In this document: piece after piece, positions 30,398 through 38,132 of the stretch | Position numbering within the stretch: position 1 is the stretch's first letter | How the letters are laid out: every line of letters begins with the position of its first letter | Origin: Acinetobacter bouvetii | GTDB lineage: Bacteria > Pseudomonadota > Gammaproteobacteria > Pseudomonadales > Moraxellaceae | Assembly (NCBI RefSeq): GCF_902753875.1 | Contig: NZ_CADDTS010000048.1 | Span: 269,206-333,205 of the forward strand | Direction of reading: 5' to 3' | DNA: 64,000 nt | Notes under the pieces: generated by a model | Told to the model about the DNA's origin: nothing | Seen by the model: only the letters and a program-made list of their open reading frames with translations | The model's database searches: none | Translations under genes and position numbers: made by a program

Positions 30398-30835
30398 ATG
30401 CAATTTTTTGATTTAAGCCGGCAATTTAATTTAAGTGACATTTTAACGCCCTATAAAACCCTTGAAGAGTTAGGCGCTCAAGAGTGGTTTTTAGCGAAAG
30501 TTCGTGTGGAGCATGATTGTCAGTCCAATTCTGAGCTGATTGAAGGTCAGGTGGTTTTAAAATCCAGTGAAAATGTGCAGCTGGAACTGGAATGGCTGAT
30601 TCAGGATACAGGTTTTGAGCTGCAAGTGCTGTTTAAAGGCATTGAAACCGAAGCCAGTGAAGAAACGCTGGTCATGGTCAAGGGCGCAAAAATAATTGAT
30701 GCCCATCAACAGGTGATTTCTGCGCAAGCCTTAAGTTTATGGATTGATGGCACCTTGCTGCCAATGTTACCCAATATTCGTAAAGAAATTAAAGCCCGTT
30801 TAAATTTATGGGACTATGTTGAATATGATGGCTAG
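30398..30835 (+). CDS. Conserved-looking hypothetical protein
   Basis: This 145-residue soluble protein is not recognised. It has an acidic composition, alternating strand-like stretches in the middle (VQLELEWLIQDTGFELQVLFKGIE) and a C-terminal helix region with IRKEIKARLNLWDYVEY. There is no signal peptide, membrane segment or metal site. The codon use is like that of its neighbours, which supports a real gene. It converges with the MocR gene 17 bases away. Confidence 0.6.
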   Translation: MQFFDLSRQFNLSDILTPYKTLEELGAQEWFLAKVRVEHDCQSNSELIEGQVVLKSSENVQLELEWLIQDTGFELQVLFKGIETEASEETLVMVKGAKIIDAHQQVISAQALSLWIDGTLLPMLPNIRKEIKARLNLWDYVEYDG

Positions 30836-30852
30836 TTTTTGCTGTTTTTAAC

Positions 30853-32247
30853 TCAGTTAATAGCAGTGTGTGAATAAGTTTTCATGGCATTTTCCAGTAC
30901 ATCAAAAACTTTCTTATCAATACATTGCGCCACATTGAAACGCATGAATTGCCCGGCTTGTGCAGACTGACTGAATGAATTTCCGGGTGCCAGAATGATG
31001 CCCTGTTGTAAGCAGATTTTAGAAAGTTTTGAAGCATCCATATGTTGCGGCAATCTACACCATAAAAATATGCCTGCTTTCGGTACAGTCCAAGGATAAA
31101 TCTCTAACTGGGCAAGCCTTTGAATCGTCTCATTGGTGGCTTTAATCAATTGTTTTTTTAACCACTCCAAATGTTTGGGATAGCTGCTATCCATCAGTGA
31201 TTGATAGATGATTTCTGCATTCAGATTACTGTTACTGAAGTGGATTGCGATTTTTAAATCAATCAATTTTTCAATGTTTTCTAAATTACTCAGAATATAA
31301 CCACAGCGCACAGCGGCAGACAGCGTTTTGGTAAAACTGCCAATCTGAATCACATGGGAAAGCCCTGAGAGTGCCGCATATCGGGGGGCAGGTAAATATT
31401 CAAAATCGGAAAAAATTTCATCTTCAATAATCAGCATATTGGCCTGCTCGGCCATTCGGGCAATCTGATAAGCCGTTGCTAAGGAAAGTGTCGCGCCTGT
31501 AGGATTATGGATACCTGAATTGGTCAGATATATTTTAGGTTTTAACTGCAGCGCTTGGGCAAAATGCTCCAGATCCGGCCCCTGTTCCGTAAATGGAATT
31601 GCGACAGCGCGTAAATGATGCGCTTGAATCAAGGCCTGAAAATTGAAATAACATGGGTCATCCAGCAGCACAATATCACCCGGCTGCAATAATAATCTAA
31701 AAATCAGATCAATCGATTGTGTTGCTGAATCAGTAATCAGAATCTGATTAGGATGAACTTTTAAATCGTAACTTTCCTTTTTGCGGACGAGATATTGTCT
31801 GAGTGGCAGATGTCCATGTGGAAGCGCATAATCAATTAACAGCGATCCTTCTGATTTTGCTGCTATTTTTAAGGCTTTACGAATGGTCTGTTCAGGCATC
31901 CAGTCCGGGGGTAACCAGCCACAGCCCGGTTTGAGCACGGCATTTTTTGCTTCTAAAGATTGTCTGGAAATCCACAGCGGATCAATTTCCCGGTCATACT
32001 GAATATGCTGTTCAATAGGAATTGGTTGCACGGGTTTACCTAGAATGTAATATCCAGCCCCTGCTCTGGATTCGATGATGCCTTCTGCGACCAGTCGTGC
32101 ATAAGCTTCTACAATGGTAGAAACCGAATAATTTAATTGCTGCGCATATTGACGCACTGAAGGTAAACGTGAGCCTGCGATTAGACTTTTGTTATTTATA
32201 TTCTGTTTTATAAGCTGAATGACTATTTCAATCTTTGTTTGGGTCAT
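30853..32247 (-). CDS. MocR family regulator (GntR DNA-binding plus aminotransferase-like domain)
   Basis: The protein has about 464 residues. A GntR winged helix lies at residues about 5-70 (LPSVRQYAQQLNYSVSTIVEAYARLVAEG, ending ESRAGAGYYIL). A class I aminotransferase fold follows, with NSGIHNPTGATLS and the PLP lysine context GSFTKTLSAAVRCGYI. MocR proteins bind PLP and often control vitamin B6, GABA or export genes. It is divergent from an EamA exporter gene that is followed by a pyridoxamine-phosphate-oxidase-like gene, so a B6-linked signal is plausible. ATG 32247 is preferred over TTG 32253. Confidence 0.88.
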   Translation of the reverse strand: MTQTKIEIVIQLIKQNINNKSLIAGSRLPSVRQYAQQLNYSVSTIVEAYARLVAEGIIESRAGAGYYILGKPVQPIPIEQHIQYDREIDPLWISRQSLEAKNAVLKPGCGWLPPDWMPEQTIRKALKIAAKSEGSLLIDYALPHGHLPLRQYLVRKKESYDLKVHPNQILITDSATQSIDLIFRLLLQPGDIVLLDDPCYFNFQALIQAHHLRAVAIPFTEQGPDLEHFAQALQLKPKIYLTNSGIHNPTGATLSLATAYQIARMAEQANMLIIEDEIFSDFEYLPAPRYAALSGLSHVIQIGSFTKTLSAAVRCGYILSNLENIEKLIDLKIAIHFSNSNLNAEIIYQSLMDSSYPKHLEWLKKQLIKATNETIQRLAQLEIYPWTVPKAGIFLWCRLPQHMDASKLSKICLQQGIILAPGNSFSQSAQAGQFMRFNVAQCIDKKVFDVLENAMKTYSHTAIN

Positions 32248-32260
32248 GACCAAGGTACCA

Positions 32261-32273
32261 ACAGTTCAACTGT
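32261..32273. promoter_or_regulatory. Palindrome before the MocR gene
   Basis: ACAGTT-C-AACTGT is a perfect six-bp inverted repeat 14 bases before the MocR start codon, in the divergent promoter region. It is a candidate autoregulatory site. Confidence 0.35.
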
Positions 32274-32338
32274 ACTGCTTAATTTAGCATAACAGTAATC
32301 ATAAATTGTATTGCCCTGTATATGTCAGCGCTATTTTT

Positions 32339-32370
32339 TTCTCGTTAAATTGTTCTAAATTTAATGAGAA
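32339..32370. promoter_or_regulatory. 12-bp inverted repeat before the EamA gene
   Basis: TTCTCGTTAAAT (32339-32350) and ATTTAATGAGAA (32359-32370) match at 11 of 12 positions around an eight-base spacer and end seven bases before the EamA ATG. It is either a MocR operator or an RNA hairpin covering the ribosome site. Confidence 0.45.
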
Positions 32371-32377
32371 ATAACCA

Positions 32378-33241
32378 ATGAACAGAACAAATATCGGCTG
32401 GATAAACGGGTTGCTGGGCGTGGTGATTTTTGCAGGTTCGATGCCGGCAACCCGAATTGCAGTAAGCGGTTTTAGTCCTACATTTTTAACTGCCATTCGT
32501 GCAAGCATTGCAGCCGTGTTAGCGCTCTTGTGTTTGCTCTGGTTTAAACAGCAGCGTCCTCAAGCTGATCAGTACAAATCCCTGATCATTGTTAGTCTGG
32601 GTGTAGTCGTCGGATTTCCTTTATTTAGTGCACTGGCCTTACAAAACATAGCTGCCTCTAGAGCTTTGGTGTTTGTGGCTTTGCTTCCACTTTGCACGGC
32701 CATATTCGGCGTGATGAGAGCCGGTGAGCATCCGAATGCAAAGTTCTGGTTATTTACCCTGCTAGGCAGCGGTTTTGTGGTGGCTTTTATGCTGATCAAT
32801 GATCATTCACAGCATTTATCTAAAGGTGATCTGTATATGATTGCAGCGGTTCTGGCATGTGGTCTGGGTTATGCAGAAGGTGGACATTTATCCAAAACCT
32901 TGGGCGGATGGCAAGTAATCTGCTGGGCACTGATTGTTGCCTTCCCTCTTATGTTGATTTTAACGCTGTACTATTTTCCGGATAATTTTGCTGACGTGTC
33001 TTATTCTGCTTATGCAGGTCTGGCTTATGTCTCCCTATTCAGCATGCTGATTGGTTTTTTCTTCTGGTATAAAGGTCTAGCCATGGGTGGAATTGCGAAA
33101 GTCGGACAAATCCAGCTGATCCAGCCCTTTATAGGCTTAACCCTCTGTGCAGTCATTCTGGGAGAAAGCATCAGTGTAGAGATGATTCTGGTGTGTATTG
33201 CCGTGGTGATGTGTGTCATGTTGGCAAAAGGATTTGCCTAA
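32378..33241 (+). CDS. EamA (DMT) family transporter
   Basis: This 287-residue inner-membrane protein consists of two EamA repeats with about ten membrane spans. It opens with GVVIFAGSMPATRIAVSGFSPTFLTAIRASIAA and closes with LIQPFIGLTLCAVILGESIS, both standard for the drug/metabolite transporter family. It is divergent from the MocR regulator and precedes a PNPOx-like gene by 120 bases. Export of an amino acid or vitamin-like metabolite is the family's usual role; the substrate is unknown. Confidence 0.87.
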   Translation: MNRTNIGWINGLLGVVIFAGSMPATRIAVSGFSPTFLTAIRASIAAVLALLCLLWFKQQRPQADQYKSLIIVSLGVVVGFPLFSALALQNIAASRALVFVALLPLCTAIFGVMRAGEHPNAKFWLFTLLGSGFVVAFMLINDHSQHLSKGDLYMIAAVLACGLGYAEGGHLSKTLGGWQVICWALIVAFPLMLILTLYYFPDNFADVSYSAYAGLAYVSLFSMLIGFFFWYKGLAMGGIAKVGQIQLIQPFIGLTLCAVILGESISVEMILVCIAVVMCVMLAKGFA

Positions 33242-33360
33242 AATCCCCCTGAATGACCAGTCAGGAGAATCAACAAAGAGTAATTTCTATTCATGTTTAA
33301 ATGATCCATGTAAATGTCAGGTTACTGAATAATCTTTAAAAATAAAAAAGGAAAATAAAA

Positions 33361-33843
33361 ATGAATGTTCAACAATGGCAGCACATTTGCAAAGTCGTGA
33401 ATGATGCGCAGCGTGCTGCCATGCACTGTTCGATAGCAACGGTCGATCAAGATTTACAGCCCTCCATTTGCCCTATCGGCACCTTATTTTTAAGGGACAA
33501 TCAGAGCGGTTTTTTCTTTGATCGTTATGCGGAGTCTTTCAAAGAAAATTTGCCACATAACAACAAGGCCTGCATCCAGGCGATTAACAGCAGCCGTATG
33601 TTTTGGCTCAAGTCTTTATTGAAAGGCCAGTTTAGCGATTATCCTGGTGTACGCCTCTATGTTGAAATCGGTGATCTTCGTCCTGCCAATCCGGACGAGC
33701 TGCATCAAGTTTCCAGACGGATTCACAGTCTACAATGGACCAAGGGCAGTCAATTGATCTGGTCCGATTTTAGCCATGTGCGAGACTTTAGCGTGCAGGC
33801 TTTTAAATGGGTGCAATATCCCCAAATGACGCCATTCGCCTAA
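33361..33843 (+). CDS. Pyridoxamine 5'-phosphate oxidase family protein
   Basis: This 160-residue protein has a split-barrel flavin-binding fold of the PNPOx-like group. The opening CSIATVDQDLQPSICPIGTLFL and the strand GFFFDRYAESFKENLPHNNKACI fit the family, with the flavin phosphate region near FKENL. It is shorter than true PdxH and lacks its clear substrate motifs, so the reaction is uncertain. AAAAGGAAAATAAAA precedes the start. It lies downstream of EamA and the MocR operator region, which hints at a B6- or flavin-related task. Confidence 0.75.
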   Translation: MNVQQWQHICKVVNDAQRAAMHCSIATVDQDLQPSICPIGTLFLRDNQSGFFFDRYAESFKENLPHNNKACIQAINSSRMFWLKSLLKGQFSDYPGVRLYVEIGDLRPANPDELHQVSRRIHSLQWTKGSQLIWSDFSHVRDFSVQAFKWVQYPQMTPFA

Positions 33844-33864
33844 AAAAGACTGATTAAAACCTAC

Positions 33865-34458
33865 TTATAGTAAGCCTATTTCCTTAAATAACTGAGCATA
33901 AGCTTCGGCTTTTTTGTCTACAGCCAAAGGATAGGCGCGTGATGACGATGGCATACGATAAAGCGTCAGCTCTCGTTCAGCAAAATAGGCTGTAGAGGGT
34001 TGAGCAATTTGAGGTTTCGTCGTCTGTTCTGGCATGGACAGTATTAAGGTGTCTGTGGCTTTATCGCCCGTGGTCATAATGCTGTGACAGAGTGGAATTT
34101 GCTGTAGTAATTTAGCTAAATCAGTCGCTTGAGCAATCTGCAGAAATTTATCTGAGGCATTGCCTTTCAGGCGAATGACTTGATAAGCAGTATCAAAAAT
34201 CGCGATGCCTTTCTCTGTTAAAAACTCACGAATTTGTTGTTCTTTAAAGTTTTTATTTTCAATATCCAGAAAGTGCTCTTTATTTTGAAAGAACACCAGA
34301 CCAAAGATTTTCCACATATCATTTTGATAATTAGGATAATAAAATTCCATCTTCCAGCGTGTTTTAGGTGGCGGAAAACTTCCCAACATCAATAACTTGG
34401 CATTGCTAGGTAGAAATGGTTCGAGTGGATGGGTTTCGATTTCTGATTCTGTCAACAT
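33865..34458 (-). CDS. Uracil-DNA glycosylase superfamily protein
   Basis: The 197-residue protein has the superfamily's glycosylase motif A as LMLGSFPPPKTRWKMEFYYPNYQNDMW and a late motif B-like SSSRAYPLAVDKK. It most resembles the hypoxanthine/uracil glycosylase group (family 6 or related) rather than classical Ung, whose GQDPYH is absent. It should excise damaged bases as the first step of base excision repair. It is followed on the same strand by nothing related. The start ATG 34458 is supported by continuity of the fold. Confidence 0.72.
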   Translation of the reverse strand: MLTESEIETHPLEPFLPSNAKLLMLGSFPPPKTRWKMEFYYPNYQNDMWKIFGLVFFQNKEHFLDIENKNFKEQQIREFLTEKGIAIFDTAYQVIRLKGNASDKFLQIAQATDLAKLLQQIPLCHSIMTTGDKATDTLILSMPEQTTKPQIAQPSTAYFAERELTLYRMPSSSRAYPLAVDKKAEAYAQLFKEIGLL

Positions 34459-34487
34459 AGTAATTTATTTATCAATATCGAAGATAA

Positions 34488-35198
34488 TTAAAACATTTTA
34501 CGGATATGATGTGCCACTTGTTCAGCCCAAAGTGCGTAAATTTCCTTGCTGGGATGAAATCCATCCACGGCCATTTCCAGATTTAGACGTTTAAACCGTT
34601 CCAGATCATATTCAATCCATTGCATATTGGCTTGTGAATGGACAAATTTCCCTAGTTTTTGATTCATGCTTTTAGAATATTGACCGAATAACCAGGCCAG
34701 TGGATTAGGCAAGGCAGGAAACATATTCATCGGTGGCACACCGGAGGCAATAACTAATTCAGGTGTGAATTTCTGATTGATTTGCGCATAAAGTTGCTGC
34801 TGTTGTTTAATCCAGGCTTGAGGAGAGGTCAGTTTGTTAATGTCATTCACTCCGACCGAGGTAATCACCACATCAAAGTGTTGAGCTGACATGTTTTTCG
34901 CTGTTTTAATTACTTGTCCAGTAGTATGACCAGTTGTGGCTTCAAGCTGATAATAGATTTCATAGACATCTTTTAACTGCTGCAATACTGCACCGAGTAA
35001 AGCATCTTGCTGAATTTTCACCCCGACTCCTGCGGCTGCAGAATCTCCTAAAATTAAAACAGACAATGCTTTTCCTGTTCCAATCGTACCCTGACGCTCG
35101 CCATCGGGTTCTGCTAAACGTAAGGTATTTTTTTTAACGGCATTGCCCTGAATGATCAGCGATGGAATAAGTGCAATCGTTGAAAGTTTTAATAACAT
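34488..35198 (-). CDS. SGNH/GDSL hydrolase family protein
   Basis: This 236-residue esterase-type protein has block I as VLILGDSAAAGVG with the catalytic serine, block III as VGVNDINKL and block V as DGFHPSKEIYALWA with the catalytic Asp and His. The N-terminal 20 residues are hydrophobic and may be a signal peptide or anchor (LSTIALIPSLIIQGNA). Members hydrolyse lipids, acyl chains or sugar acetyl groups. It stands 29 bases upstream of the glycosylase gene on the same strand, so the pair may be co-transcribed. Confidence 0.83.
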   Translation of the reverse strand: MLLKLSTIALIPSLIIQGNAVKKNTLRLAEPDGERQGTIGTGKALSVLILGDSAAAGVGVKIQQDALLGAVLQQLKDVYEIYYQLEATTGHTTGQVIKTAKNMSAQHFDVVITSVGVNDINKLTSPQAWIKQQQQLYAQINQKFTPELVIASGVPPMNMFPALPNPLAWLFGQYSKSMNQKLGKFVHSQANMQWIEYDLERFKRLNLEMAVDGFHPSKEIYALWAEQVAHHIRKMF

Positions 35199-35267
35199 AA
35201 ATCATGGGAGTCACTATGAAGTCATGAGCAATATATGCTGTTATGGCTTGAAATGCATTGACCCAAT

Positions 35268-35438
35268 CTACATCTGCCCCTCATAGATCTGCAGATTTTT
35301 CAGATCAATCGGGGCAATAGCAACAAAAGCTGAACCCTGTGCCTTCTGGCACTGTTTGCAATAACAGACATAAATATTCTGAATCTCTTGTTTTATCCGG
35401 ATTTGAACGCCACCACACAAGCAGGATGCTTTATACAT
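35268..35438 (-). pseudogene. Cut-short GFA (CENP-V) family zinc protein
   Basis: A 57-codon frame starts at ATG 35438-35436 behind a strong AAGGAG (35453-35448). It has the N-terminal half of a GFA protein: SCLCGGVQIRIKQ, then YVCYCKQCQKAQGSAFVAI, which supply the zinc cysteines. Family members run to about 120-140 residues with a second CxxCG site. Here TAG at 35270-35268 ends the frame just after LQIYEGQM, and no continuation is seen in any frame downstream. It is either a truncated remnant or an unusually short product. Confidence 0.65.
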
Positions 35439-35478
35439 CAATCAGATCTCCTTGGCATTTCACATTGGGTACCGAAAA

Positions 35479-35506
35479 AAAAATAAGCCTGTTCAGGCTT
35501 ATTTTT
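35479..35506 (-). terminator. Terminator after the MFS remnant
   Basis: AAAAATAAGCCTG and CAGGCTTATTTTT (35479-35491 and 35494-35506) form a long stem, flanked by an A-run that gives a T-run on the minus strand. Confidence 0.8.
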
Positions 35507-35524
35507 CTGGGGGGTGCTTGGCTT

Positions 35525-36831
35525 TTAATCTTCTAAAATCAGGCTATTTTGCTTTTGCTCTTTCATTCTAAGGAAGTAAATCAAGCAAATACCAACCATT
35601 ATAGTGACATAAATGAAATAGTAGTTTTCATGTCCCATACTCTTAAACTGTAGGGCCATAAGCTCTGAAGTTCCACCAAAAATCGTGTTGGCAATCGCAT
35701 AAGGCAAAGCCACACCTAAGGCACGAATATGCGCTGGGAACATTTCAGACTTAATGACGGCACCTGTCGCGGTATAGCCAGAGACAAACAGCATACCAAA
35801 GACAATTAAACCAAATGCCACATAAGGATTAGACGTCTGCGCGATTAAAGTAAAAATGGCATAAGTAAACAATACACCGCCAGCACCAAAGAAAATCATC
35901 ACCGGCTTACGCCCAATGAGATCGGAAATCAGTCCGACAATAGGCTGTAGTAACATCAATACAAAAATAGAGGCCGCCGAAATCATGGTTGCCGTTTCTT
36001 TGGTAAATCCAGAGGTATTGACCAAAAACTTCTGCATATAGGTGGTATAGGCATAAAAAGACAATGTACCACCTGCCGTTAAAAAGATCACCGCCAGCGC
36101 TGTTTTGGGATGGTGCTTAAACAAAGCTAATGCGCTTGATTTGGGTGCATTGGTACGGTCGGCATTTTTGAAAGACTGCGTTTCTACCATGCCGCGTCGA
36201 ATGATGAAAATCAGCAAGGCTAAAACCGAACCAATAAAGAACGGGATACGCCAGCCCCATTCATAGAGCTGCTGCTCGGTCAAAATATTCTGCAAGACGA
36301 TCAGTGTAAACAAAGCCAGTAATTGACCTGCCAGAATGGTCATATACTGAAAGCTGGAGAATAATCCGCGGCGGTTTTTTCCTGCCATTTCACTGAGGTA
36401 GGTCGCACTTGCACCATACTCCCCGCCTACGCTTAGCCTTGTAACAAGCGTGCAATGATCAGAATTACTGGTGCAACCAAACCGACTTGATCATAGGTTG
36501 GTGAACAGGCAATGAGCAGCGAGCCGATACACATTAAAGTTACAGACAAAGTCAAGCCGGCTTTACGGCCTTTACGATCTGCAAAGATACCCATCATCCA
36601 TGCGCCGATCGGTCGCATTAAAAAACCTACGGCAAAGACAGCCGCGGCTTGTAATAACTCGACCGTCTGGTTTCCTGCCGGGAAAAATGATCGGGCAAAA
36701 TACAGGGTGAACATACTGTAGGCAAACCAGTCATACCATTCGACCAGGTTACCTGCAGAACCACCGATAATTGATTTGATTCGGGTTTTTTTATCAGGTC
36801 TACCCAGATCCTGTGATACCGTTCCACTCAT
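35525..36831 (-). pseudogene. MFS (MHS family) organic acid transporter with one frameshift
   Basis: The first frame (ATG 36831 behind AAGGAG) has the family opening IIGGSAGNLVEWYDWFAYSMFTLYFA and MRPIGAWMMGIFADRKGRKAGL, up to ARLLQG. There a TAA follows because one base is missing at about 36436 (GGCC reduced to GGC). The second frame then continues exactly with LSVGGEYGASATYLSEM and the remaining spans to 35525. The family (ProP, KgtP, ShiA relatives) imports dicarboxylates and other organic acids with protons. It lies next to the itaconate-type cluster and is probably its uptake system, now broken or misread. Confidence 0.82.
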
Positions 36832-37028
36832 TAGGCTTCTCCTTAGCCATATGCATTCAGACTTCACAGCCTCAATACTGTTCAAAATTTTTTAGCATCA
36901 ATTTTCGCTATAGTTAGCAGAATAAAAAATCTCAAACAATCTTTATGAGTGGAAAATTAAACATTACTATTTTATATAACATTTTTAATTTTTAAAAAAC
37001 ATTAACTTATATAGATATCCAACCCCAT

Positions 37029-37059
37029 TCAATTCAATCAAATTATTTGATTGAATTGA
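37029..37059. promoter_or_regulatory. Perfect 14-bp inverted repeat upstream of the MFS gene
   Basis: TCAATTCAATCAAA (37029-37042) and TTTGATTGAATTGA (37046-37059) are exact complements around TTA. The centre ATCAAA-TTA-TTTGAT repeats the half-site of the LysR-cluster promoter at 38095-38120. No U-run is present, so an operator is more likely than a terminator. Confidence 0.5.
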
Positions 37060-37085
37060 TAAGAAACTGAAATAACCACTGCGTT

Positions 37086-38018
37086 TTATTTTCCAATCCA
37101 TTCACCACCCAGCCATGCTTTCACCTCCACCGCCACCTTGGAACAATAGATAATATCTTGCGCGATGGTATGCACGAGTTTGGAAATATGGCGGGTATTC
37201 GGCAGTGCCAGCGCAATATCCCGGGTAAAAAATGGATGGTTGATTGGGGCGACTTTGACAGAATTTTGTTGCAAGTCATTCTTCATTGCCACCAAAGGCA
37301 GAATCGTATAGCCAAACCCTTCTTTGACCAGTTGTTTTTGTACGGCTAAATCATTAATTTCAGCCCCAATCGTGAGTGTGCATGACTCCTGATTAAAGCC
37401 CTGTTCAATCAAGGTTCGTAAACGGTGGGGTGCATAAGGCAGGATCAAAGGATGGACAGACACTTCTTCTAAACTTAACGGTTGATGGTGACTTAAATCA
37501 GAATCATGCGGGCCAATCAGCCAGAGCTGCTCTCTGACAATAGGTTGTACATCCAAAAATTTTGAAGAGACCGACCCATAAATCAAGGCAACATCAATAT
37601 CACCGGATTCCAGCCATTCTTTTAAATGTCCTGAGTACCCCACAGTGATTTTGATATTAACTTCCGGGTACTTCTTTTTAATCACGCGCATCAGCGATAC
37701 AGACAATAATTCACTCAAGCTCGCCAGAATGCCAATATTAATAGTGCCTTTCAAGGTTCCATCTGAAGAAGTGAGTTCAATTTTAGCCGCTTCAATCTCT
37801 TTGAGGGCACGACGTGCATACCCTTCCAACACCTTGCCCTCATGGGTTAAATGCATGCCATGCCGACCGCGTTCAAAGAGTTCGATCCCCAATTCTTCTT
37901 CGAGCAAATGAATCTGCCGGGAAACCGCAGGTTGGACGATATTGAGTAAAGCCGCGGCTTTGGTGATGTTTTTGGTTTCTGAAATCGTGACGAAGGAACG
38001 TAATTGTTTGATATCCAT
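37086..38018 (-). CDS. LysR family regulator of the itaconate-type cluster
   Basis: This LysR protein has about 310 residues and the normal start MDIKQLRSFVTISETKNITKAAALLNIVQPAVSRQIHLLEEELG, followed by the co-inducer domain. An open extension to 38051 has no better ribosome site. It is divergent from the acyl-CoA dehydrogenase gene, the same arrangement as ItcR/RipR in the Pseudomonas aeruginosa itaconate locus. By inference it senses itaconate or its CoA ester. A palindrome in the divergent region is its probable binding site. Confidence 0.85.
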   Translation of the reverse strand: MDIKQLRSFVTISETKNITKAAALLNIVQPAVSRQIHLLEEELGIELFERGRHGMHLTHEGKVLEGYARRALKEIEAAKIELTSSDGTLKGTINIGILASLSELLSVSLMRVIKKKYPEVNIKITVGYSGHLKEWLESGDIDVALIYGSVSSKFLDVQPIVREQLWLIGPHDSDLSHHQPLSLEEVSVHPLILPYAPHRLRTLIEQGFNQESCTLTIGAEINDLAVQKQLVKEGFGYTILPLVAMKNDLQQNSVKVAPINHPFFTRDIALALPNTRHISKLVHTIAQDIIYCSKVAVEVKAWLGGEWIGK

Positions 38019-38045
38019 ATTTCCATATTCTTTTAGCATCCAATC

Positions 38046-38120
38046 TATCAAATAATTCTATTTTATTATTTTTGAAATAACAATATATGATCGATATCAA
38101 ATCTGATTGATCATTTGATA
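38046..38120. promoter_or_regulatory. LysR operator region with repeated TATCAAAT half-sites
   Basis: TATCAAAT (38095-38102) and ATTTGATA (38113-38120) form a perfect inverted repeat around ten bases. A third TATCAAAT lies at 38046-38053. The right arm ends as AAGGA, the ribosome site of the dehydrogenase gene, begins. Spaced half-sites of this kind are usual for LysR regulation of divergent promoters. Confidence 0.6.
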
Positions 38121-38132
38121 AGGACATCCAAA

